Shown here one piece after another: positions 59,111 through 64,000 of a stretch of 64,000 bases of DNA. Source of the stretch: Variovorax paradoxus (GTDB taxonomy: Bacteria; Pseudomonadota; Gammaproteobacteria; Burkholderiales; Burkholderiaceae_C). Under the pieces are notes generated by a model that was not told the origin of the DNA, did not search any database, and worked only from the letters and a program-made list of their open reading frames with translations. The translations under genes and the position numbers were made by a program. Position 1 is the stretch's first letter. Every line of letters starts with the position of its first letter. Location of the stretch: contig CP063167.1 of assembly GCA_016806145.1 (NCBI GenBank), positions 1,794,501 through 1,858,500 of the forward strand. Reading direction: 5' to 3'.

Positions 59111-59709
59111 TGCCGCCGCTGAAGATCGCGCTGGTCGGCGGCACCGGGCGCGTGGGACGCCACGTCGCGCTCGAGGCCGCGCGCCGCGGCCACCTGGTGC
59201 GGCCCTTGTCGCGCGCCGAGTTCGACGTGTTCGATGCGGAGGCGCTCGCGCGCGGGCTGCAGGGGCAGGACGTGCTGGTCAGCGCCTATGGCGCGCCGGC
59301 CGAGCTGGCGCCCTTGCTGGTGCGTGCCACGGCTTCGATGCTGCAGGCGGTGCGCACGGCGGGCGTCGCGCGCATCGTCACCGTCGGCGGTGCGGGCGGC
59401 CTCGCGGTGGCGCCGGGCCGGCGACTGGCCGACACGGCGGACTTTCCGGCCGAGCTGCTGCCCAAGGTCAGGGCGCACGAGGAAGCGGTGGCCCTGCTCG
59501 CCGCCTCGGGGCTCGACTGGACCTGCCTCGCGCCCGCCGCGCGCATCGCGCCGGGCGAGCGCAGCGGCCGCTACCGCTGCGCGGTCGGCGCGCTGGTCAG
59601 CGATGTGCAGGGCCGCAGCGGCATCTCGTATGCGGACTTCGCCTGCGCACTGGTCGACGAGCTCGAGGGCCGACGGTATCCGCGGCAGCTGGTGGGCATC
59701 GGCGACTGA
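59110..59709 (+). CDS. NAD(P)-binding SDR-like protein (atypical, YwnB-like)
   Basis: 199 residues, the compact NAD(P)-binding type. The Rossmann loop is KIALVGGTGRVGRHVALEAARRGH, followed by FDVFDAEALARGLQGQDVLVSAYG and ARIVTVGGAGGL; the late segment LLAASGLDWTCLAPAARIAPGERSGRYR is common to YwnB-type proteins. It is coupled to the NIPSNAP gene. Probably an NADPH-dependent reductase or a redox sensor; the substrate is unknown. Confidence 0.9.
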   Translation: MPPLKIALVGGTGRVGRHVALEAARRGHLVRPLSRAEFDVFDAEALARGLQGQDVLVSAYGAPAELAPLLVRATASMLQAVRTAGVARIVTVGGAGGLAVAPGRRLADTADFPAELLPKVRAHEEAVALLAASGLDWTCLAPAARIAPGERSGRYRCAVGALVSDVQGRSGISYADFACALVDELEGRRYPRQLVGIGD

Positions 59710-59727
59710 GCTTTCGTCCGCGGCGGG

Positions 59728-60144
59728 CTATGCCGGGCGCTTCGCCTTCGCCGCCTTCTTCGTCACGTTGAACGCCACCGCTTCCTGGATCAGCGCCTTG
59801 AAGGCCTGCGCATCGACCGTCTCGCCTTCGCCGATGTCGATCGCGCGCCGCGCATTGCCCTCGAGGCTCGCGTTGAACAGGCCGGCCGCATCCGCGAGCG
59901 AGGCGCCCTTGGCGAAGGTCAGCTTCACCTTCCCCTTGTACGACTCGCCGGTGCAGACGATGCCGTCGTGCGACCAGGTCGGCGTGCCCATCCACTTGAG
60001 TTCCTCGACGATCTCCGGATCGGCCTCCTTGATCAGCTGCCGCATGCGGCCCAGCGTCTGGGTGCGCCAGTCGCCGAGCTCGGCGATCTTCTGGTCGATC
60101 TGCGCGGAGATCGCGGGGTCGGTGCCCGACTCGGATTTCTTCAT
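59728..60144 (-). CDS. DUF1801-family protein
   Basis: 138 residues with AGGAG seven bases upstream of MKKSESGTDP. Core motifs are ISAQIDQKIAELGDWRTQTLGRMRQLIKEADPEIVEELKWMGTPTWSHDGIVC and KGKVKLTFAKGASLADAAGLFNASLEGNARRAIDIGEGE. It is convergent with the SDR-like gene and on the same strand as the MFS gene upstream. Function unknown. Confidence 0.9.
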   Translation of the reverse strand: MKKSESGTDPAISAQIDQKIAELGDWRTQTLGRMRQLIKEADPEIVEELKWMGTPTWSHDGIVCTGESYKGKVKLTFAKGASLADAAGLFNASLEGNARRAIDIGEGETVDAQAFKALIQEAVAFNVTKKAAKAKRPA

Positions 60145-60255
60145 GGGTGCTCCTGGCTTTTTCCATGAGGCCCGGCGGATCCGGTGCCCCTGCGTGGGAA
60201 CGCATTCTGCATACGCGCAGCGCATGCCGGAAAAAAGCGCCGCAGGCGCGCGACT

Positions 60256-61449
60256 TCAGCCGGCCGGACGCGGATTCGCCGCCGCCCGCTGCCGCAGGCT
60301 CAGCGCGAAGCCCGCGCCGATCGCCAGCAGCGCCGCCGCGCAGGCCAGGAACACCGGTCGCGTGCCGATGCGGTCCACCGCCGCCGAGGCCACGGCCACG
60401 CCGAGCGCGATGCCGAGGAACATGGTGGACGCGAACAGGCTCACCGCGGTGCCGCGCAGCGCCGGCACCATCTGCGTGGCATGGGTCTGCAAGGTGCCGT
60501 GCAGCGCGTAGAACCCCAGGCCCGCCACCAGGCAGGCCGGCAGCGCCAGCGCCCAGTGCTGGCCGAGCGCGAGCGCCAGCCAGCCCAGGCCCAGCGCGAT
60601 GCCGCCGCCCAGCACCAGCCCGCCTTCGCCGAACATGGCCAGCAGCCGGCGCGCCGCGAAGGCATAGAAGAAACCGCCCACGCCGTAGAGCGCCACCACG
60701 CCCGCCGCGCTCGAGAGCCCGAGACCGTATTCGCGCACCAGGAAGGCCGGCAGGAAGGCCAGGCCCGAGAAGGCGAAGGCGCCCTCGGCCATTACCACCA
60801 GCAGCATCCAGCGCGCCCAGGGTTCGGCCAGCACGCGCAGGATGTCGCGCAGATGCCCATGGCCGTGGCTCGAAGGCGCGCGCACCGGCTCGGCGCGCAC
60901 CTCGCGGTTCAGGCTGATCGCAAGCCCGCCGACGCAGAACACCACGGCCAGCAGCGCGAACACCGCGCGCCAGCCCAGCCATTCGGTGAGCACGCCCGAC
61001 ACCCACTGCCCGGCGATCATGCCGCCCAGCGACAGCATCAGGAAGCGCGCCAGCACCGGCTGCCGCTCGGCGTAGGGCACGGTGTCGCCGACCCAGGCCA
61101 GCACCAGCGCGATGATGCCGGCCGCCGCGGCGCCGGCGAGGAAGCGCGCCACCACCAGCATCTCGAGGCTCATCGCTGCCAGCGCGAGCAGGTTGCCGGC
61201 CACGCAGCCCAGCGCCGCGAAACCGATGGTGCGGCGCTTGCCGAAGCGGTCGCCGAGCGGGCCGAACAGCAGCTGCAGCAGCCCATAGGCCACCGCATAG
61301 ACCGACACCGTGAGCGCCGCGCGGCCGGTGGTGACACCGAAGTTCTGCGCCAGCGCGGGCAGCATCGGATCGCAGACGCGCATCATCGCGCTGCTGCAGC
61401 AATGCACCGTGGCCAGCGCCGCCAGGCCACCGGGCCGCACGCGGGTCAT
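60256..61449 (-). CDS. MFS transporter
   Basis: 397 residues with 12 membrane helices. The motif-A loop is GPLGDRFGKRRTIGFAALG, and MMRVCDPMLPALAQNFGVTTGRAALTVSVYAVAYGLLQL is like the opening of drug- and arabinose-efflux-type carriers. It overlaps the SDR gene by ATGA, so it belongs to the ferredoxin-SDR-MFS operon. It may export a product or import the substrate of that operon. Confidence 0.93.
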   Translation of the reverse strand: MTRVRPGGLAALATVHCCSSAMMRVCDPMLPALAQNFGVTTGRAALTVSVYAVAYGLLQLLFGPLGDRFGKRRTIGFAALGCVAGNLLALAAMSLEMLVVARFLAGAAAAGIIALVLAWVGDTVPYAERQPVLARFLMLSLGGMIAGQWVSGVLTEWLGWRAVFALLAVVFCVGGLAISLNREVRAEPVRAPSSHGHGHLRDILRVLAEPWARWMLLVVMAEGAFAFSGLAFLPAFLVREYGLGLSSAAGVVALYGVGGFFYAFAARRLLAMFGEGGLVLGGGIALGLGWLALALGQHWALALPACLVAGLGFYALHGTLQTHATQMVPALRGTAVSLFASTMFLGIALGVAVASAAVDRIGTRPVFLACAAALLAIGAGFALSLRQRAAANPRPAG

Positions 61450-62264
61450 CGGGCCTGCGCGTCCTGCTTCTCGAAACCGGGGCGCGGAATCAGCGACAGC
61501 CAGGCGGTGCTGAGGCCGCCGTCGACCAGCAGGTCCTGCCCGTTCACGTAGCCCGAGCGCGGGCTGGCCAGGAAGGCCACCACCTCGGCGATGTCCTTCG
61601 GCCCGCTGATGCGTCCGGCCGGCACGATGGCCTCGCGCTTCGCGAGCACCTCGGGCTGGGTGTAGATGCCTTCGGTGAGCGGCGTGCGCACCATCGCCGG
61701 GCTCACCACGTTGCTGCGGATGCGGTGCTCGCCGAGCTCCACCGCCAGCAGCTGCGACAGCATCTTCACGCCCGCCTTGCTGATGCTGTAGGGGCCGCTG
61801 TAGGGCTGCGGCACGCGGCCCGAGATCGAGGCCACGTGCACCATGCTGCCGCCGCCCGCGGCGATCATCTGGCGGCCGAAGGCCTGCGCGCACAGCAGGA
61901 AGCCGTCGAGGTTCACCGCCATCAGCCGGTGCCAGCGCTCGATGTCGATGTCCATCAGCGCCGCGGCGTAGATCGTGGCCGCGTTGTTCACCAGCACGTC
62001 GCAGCGACCGAGCTCGCGCTCGACCGCGGCCGCGGCGCGTTCCACGTCGGCCTTGTCGGTGATGTCGCAGCCCAGCGCGATCGCGCGCGCGCCGCTTTCC
62101 GCGATGTCGGCCGCGGCGCGGGCCGCGCCCGCTTCGTCGCGGTCGAGCAGCGCCACCCTGGCGCCCACCGACGCGAGCTCGCGCGCGATCTCGATGCCGA
62201 TGCCGCCGGCCGCGCCGGTGACCACGCAGACCTTGTCTTCCAGTTGCAGCCAGTTCGCGGTCAT
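61446..62264 (-). CDS. Short-chain dehydrogenase/reductase
   Basis: 272 residues of the classical SDR type. The cofactor motif is VTGAAGGIGIEIAREL, the NNAG-like motif is VLVNNAATIYA, and the active-site Ser-Tyr-Lys is seen as VHVASISGRVPQPYSGPYSISKAG. The acidic ALLDRDEAGAA after strand 2 suggests NAD(H). A C-terminal tail of about 20 residues follows. It is four bases downstream of the ferredoxin gene and probably oxidises an alcohol made by the P450 or monooxygenase. Confidence 0.94.
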   Translation of the reverse strand: MTANWLQLEDKVCVVTGAAGGIGIEIARELASVGARVALLDRDEAGAARAAADIAESGARAIALGCDITDKADVERAAAAVERELGRCDVLVNNAATIYAAALMDIDIERWHRLMAVNLDGFLLCAQAFGRQMIAAGGGSMVHVASISGRVPQPYSGPYSISKAGVKMLSQLLAVELGEHRIRSNVVSPAMVRTPLTEGIYTQPEVLAKREAIVPAGRISGPKDIAEVVAFLASPRSGYVNGQDLLVDGGLSTAWLSLIPRPGFEKQDAQAR

Positions 62265-62268
62265 GGCG

Positions 62269-62592
62269 TCAGACCTGCGGGTTGGCGATGCGCAGCACCA
62301 GGCCGTCGAGCGCCGCGCTCATCACGAGCTGGCACGAGAGCCGGCTCGTGGCCTGGCGCGGCGCGGCCGTGTAGTCGAGCATCTGGTCCTCGGTCGAGGC
62401 CATGGCGGGCAGTGCGTCCGCGGGGCCGTCTTCCACGAAGACATGGCAGGTGGCGCAACTGAGCGAGCCGCCGCAATCGCCGACGATCTCGTCGATGCCG
62501 TGGTCGCAGGCGGCGCGCATGAGGTTGGTGCCGACGGGAACGTCGACGTCGCGGCGGGCGCCGTCGGCGCAGATGAAGGTGGCCTTTGTCAT
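62269..62592 (-). CDS. [2Fe-2S] ferredoxin, adrenodoxin/putidaredoxin type
   Basis: 107 residues. Cys40, Cys46, Cys49 and Cys87 follow the C-x5-C-x2-C-xn-C pattern of adrenodoxin-like [2Fe-2S] ferredoxins, the usual electron donors of class-I bacterial P450s. The start ATG is six bases after a -10 element, so the mRNA may be leaderless; no ribosome-binding site is seen. First gene of the ferredoxin-SDR-MFS operon. It is the likely partner of the P450 at 32161-33372, with which it shares a promoter site; no ferredoxin reductase gene is in the window. Confidence 0.95.
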   Translation of the reverse strand: MTKATFICADGARRDVDVPVGTNLMRAACDHGIDEIVGDCGGSLSCATCHVFVEDGPADALPAMASTEDQMLDYTAAPRQATSRLSCQLVMSAALDGLVLRIANPQV

Positions 62593-62598
62593 GGCGCC

Positions 62599-62643
62599 AC
62601 TGTCGGGCGCGGGCGGCCCGGTGTCAGTCCCCTCGGAGGGGAC
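62599..62643 (-). promoter_or_regulatory. Regulon site 4: inverted repeat plus promoter of the ferredoxin operon
   Basis: On the minus strand GTCCCC and GGGGAC (62627-62643, spacer 5) run into -35 CTGACA (62622-62627). After 17 bases comes -10 GACAGT (62599-62604), with ATG six bases on. On the plus side CACACT (62667-62672), also six bases before the quinone oxidoreductase ATG, could be the -10 of a divergent promoter sharing the operator, though its -35 is poor. Confidence 0.75.
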
Positions 62644-62678
62644 GGGCGCGGCGCGGCACTCCTGCGCACACTCGCGGC

Positions 62679-63677
62679 ATGCAATCCATCGCCATCCATC
62701 GCCACGGCGGGCCCGAGGTCCTCGAAGCCCTGAACCTCGAACTGCCGCCGCCCGCGCCGCGCCAGGTGCGCGTGCGCCACACCGCCATCGGCCTCAACTT
62801 CTCCGACATCAACGTGCGCAACGGCGGCTTCTACCTCGGCCGCGGCCCGCGCTTCCCCGTCATCCTCGGCAACGAGGCCGCCGGCGTGGTAGAGGCCGTG
62901 GGCACCGAGGTCACCGAATGGCGCGCGGGCGACCGCGTCGCCTATGCCGGCACCGGCGGCCTGTTCTTCCAGGACACCGGCGCCTACGCCGAGGCGCGCA
63001 ACCTGCCGGCCGACTGCCTGGTGCGGCTGCCCGACGACATCGACGACCGCCAAGCCGCCGCCATGCTGCTCAAGGGGCTGACCGCTTCGGTGGTCATCCA
63101 CCGCTGTTACCGGCCGCAACCCGGCGACACCATCCTCGTGCACGCCGCCGCGAGCGGCGTCGGCAGCCTGCTCGCGCAATGGAGCCGGCACCTGGGCGCC
63201 ACCGTGATTGGCACCGTCGGCTCGCAGGCCAAGGCCGAGTTCGCGCGGGCACACGGCTGCGACCACACCATCCTCTACCGCCAGGAGGATTTCGTGGCCG
63301 CCACGAAGCAACTCGCGCCGCAGGGCCTGGCGGCCGTGTTCGACGGCGTCGGCAAGGACACCTTCATTCCTTCCTTCGACTGCATGCGGCCCTTCGGTGC
63401 CGTCGTGAACTACGGCAACGCCTCGGGCCCCGTGCCGCCCTTCGACCTGATGCTGCTGGCACAGAAGGGCTGCCTCGCGCTGCACCGGCCGGGCTTCGGC
63501 TTCCACGCCATCACGCCGGAGACGCGTGCCGAGGCTTGCGGAGAGCTGTTCGACCTGGTGCGCAGCGGCGCGCTGAAGGTCGAGGTGAGCCGGACCTATG
63601 CGCTGGCCGATGCGGCGCTGGCGCATGCGGATGTGGAGCAGGGGAGGACGGTGGGGTCGGTGTTGTTGATTCCGTGA
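62679..63677 (+). CDS. Quinone oxidoreductase (zinc-independent MDR family)
   Basis: 332 residues. The N-terminal GroES-like domain (HTAIGLNFSDINVRNGGFYLGRGPRFPVILGNEAAGVVEAVG) is followed by the NADPH-binding motif AAASGVGSLLAQWSRHLGA. The catalytic-zinc cysteine of alcohol dehydrogenases is absent, as is normal for quinone oxidoreductases. It is divergent from the ferredoxin operon over the shared GTCCCC/GGGGAC operator, and its ATG is six bases from a possible -10. It probably reduces quinones or enones formed in the pathway. Confidence 0.93.
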   Translation: MQSIAIHRHGGPEVLEALNLELPPPAPRQVRVRHTAIGLNFSDINVRNGGFYLGRGPRFPVILGNEAAGVVEAVGTEVTEWRAGDRVAYAGTGGLFFQDTGAYAEARNLPADCLVRLPDDIDDRQAAAMLLKGLTASVVIHRCYRPQPGDTILVHAAASGVGSLLAQWSRHLGATVIGTVGSQAKAEFARAHGCDHTILYRQEDFVAATKQLAPQGLAAVFDGVGKDTFIPSFDCMRPFGAVVNYGNASGPVPPFDLMLLAQKGCLALHRPGFGFHAITPETRAEACGELFDLVRSGALKVEVSRTYALADAALAHADVEQGRTVGSVLLIP

Positions 63678-63722
63678 AGGGAGCGGCGCGCGCCCGCTGC
63701 TGACGATGTTGCTTGCGCTCGG

Positions 63723-63748
63723 CCGTTCGGGCTGAGCTTGTCGAAGCC
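63723..63748. repeat. Dispersed intergenic repeat (26 bases)
   Basis: The reverse complement reads GGCTTCGACAAGCTCAG, then CCCGAACGG. I know this sequence type as a very common dispersed intergenic repeat in many beta- and gammaproteobacteria. Only one copy is visible in the window. It lies between the quinone oxidoreductase and GNAT genes; no gene is seen in that 115-base gap. Confidence 0.6.
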
Positions 63749-63792
63749 TCGCGCCGCGATTCGCGCCATCGACGCGTCGGTATTCTCCTTTC

Positions 63793-64000
63793 ATGAACTA
63801 CAAGGTTTCGACCGATCGAACGGTGACGTGGCAGGAGTTTGGTGCCCTGATGGAATCGGTGGGTTGGGGCTCGGGGTACGACGAAGCGGCCTTTGCCCGT
63901 ACGAGCCGGGCCTATCCGTTGATTGCCCATGCACGTTCCGACGAGGGGATGCTTCTCGGCTATGTCTCGGCGTTCAGCGATGGCGCATTCAGCACCATGC
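63793..64000 (+). CDS. GNAT-family N-acetyltransferase (3' end outside window)
   Basis: The first 69 codons are present, MNYKVSTDRTVTWQEFGALMESVG and on. The N-terminal part fits GNAT enzymes (LMESVGWGSGYDEAAFARTSRAYPLIAHARSDEGMLLGYVSAFSDG); the acetyl-CoA loop lies outside. The call rests on this partial pattern. Confidence 0.7.
   Translation, partial: MNYKVSTDRTVTWQEFGALMESVGWGSGYDEAAFARTSRAYPLIAHARSDEGMLLGYVSAFSDGAFSTM

Noticed and set aside
1..64000. rRNA, tRNA, CRISPR arrays, prophage or insertion sequences
   Set aside because: No tRNA cloverleaf, rRNA core sequence, regularly spaced repeat or transposase gene was noticed while reading; short or diverged RNA genes could still be missed without a covariance search.

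Overview
The window is a single high-GC (clearly above 60 %) bacterial chromosome segment with the gene style of the Burkholderiales, most likely Comamonadaceae and close to Variovorax. The basis is the mix of Bug-type tripartite tricarboxylate receptors, many LysR/AraC/IclR/LuxR regulators paired with small catabolic operons, Liv-type ABC transporters and a VgrG/Rhs effector island. The genus is an inference. I saw no rRNA, tRNA, CRISPR array, prophage or insertion sequence. About 66 genes pack tightly on both strands, often with ATGA or GTGA overlaps. Because of the GC bias nearly every gene carries long antisense open frames; these were left out.

Layout. 1-4539: an outer lipoprotein phosphoesterase (cut by the window edge), a small membrane-anchored protein translationally coupled to a PrsW-type membrane protease, and an XRE-cupin regulator. 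4582-8834: a polar amino-acid ABC transporter operon containing a prephenate-dehydratase/BacA-like enzyme, opposite a RidA gene. 8858-11704: a LysR regulator divergent from a cupin protein and a Bug receptor, with a perfect palindrome between them. 11714-20442: a type VI secretion effector island (VgrG, a conserved partner protein, an Rhs polymorphic toxin and an Imm8-like immunity protein). 20766-30840: a GlxA-like regulator, small membrane proteins, a cysteine hydrolase, AraC, DUF1801, a 975-residue TPR protein, a Liv-type binding protein, an interrupted small gene and an MFS transporter.

30916-38728: Liv-type uptake system, cytochrome P450, NTF2-like protein and an aldehyde dehydrogenase lacking the usual catalytic Glu. 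38844-42244: LysR, a HigB/HigA-like toxin-antitoxin pair, a chromosomal AadA-like nucleotidyltransferase and a frameshifted membrane protein. 42253-45984: DUF899 protein, beta-propeller protein and two regulators. 46111-51262: an operon for a ring-type substrate (fumarylpyruvate-hydrolase-like protein, polysaccharide-deacetylase-family protein, two transporters, amidohydrolase). 51371-51953: a ParD/ParE-like pair bracketed by an imperfect 49-bp direct repeat. 52288-63677: Bug receptor, flavin monooxygenase, hemerythrin, LuxR- and IclR-type regulators, WrbA-like, NIPSNAP-like, SDR, MFS, [2Fe-2S] ferredoxin and quinone oxidoreductase genes. The window ends inside a GNAT gene.

The main discovery is a shared promoter architecture. 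Five intergenic regions (near 32.1, 33.9, 55.7, 58.35 and 62.6 kb) carry an inverted repeat GTCCCC-N5/6-GGGGAC, two copies with variant arms. Its last C is the first base of a -35 element of the form C(T/A)GAC, followed 16-17 bp later by a -10 element. This is the geometry of LuxR-type (class II, about -43) activator sites. A LuxR-family regulator gene (55748-56596) lies directly beside one of the sites. The sites would tie the P450, its probable ferredoxin 29 kb away, the flavin monooxygenase, the SDR and the substrate-binding proteins into one oxidative catabolic regulon. At two of the five promoters the predicted transcript begins at or next to the start codon (leaderless mRNA).
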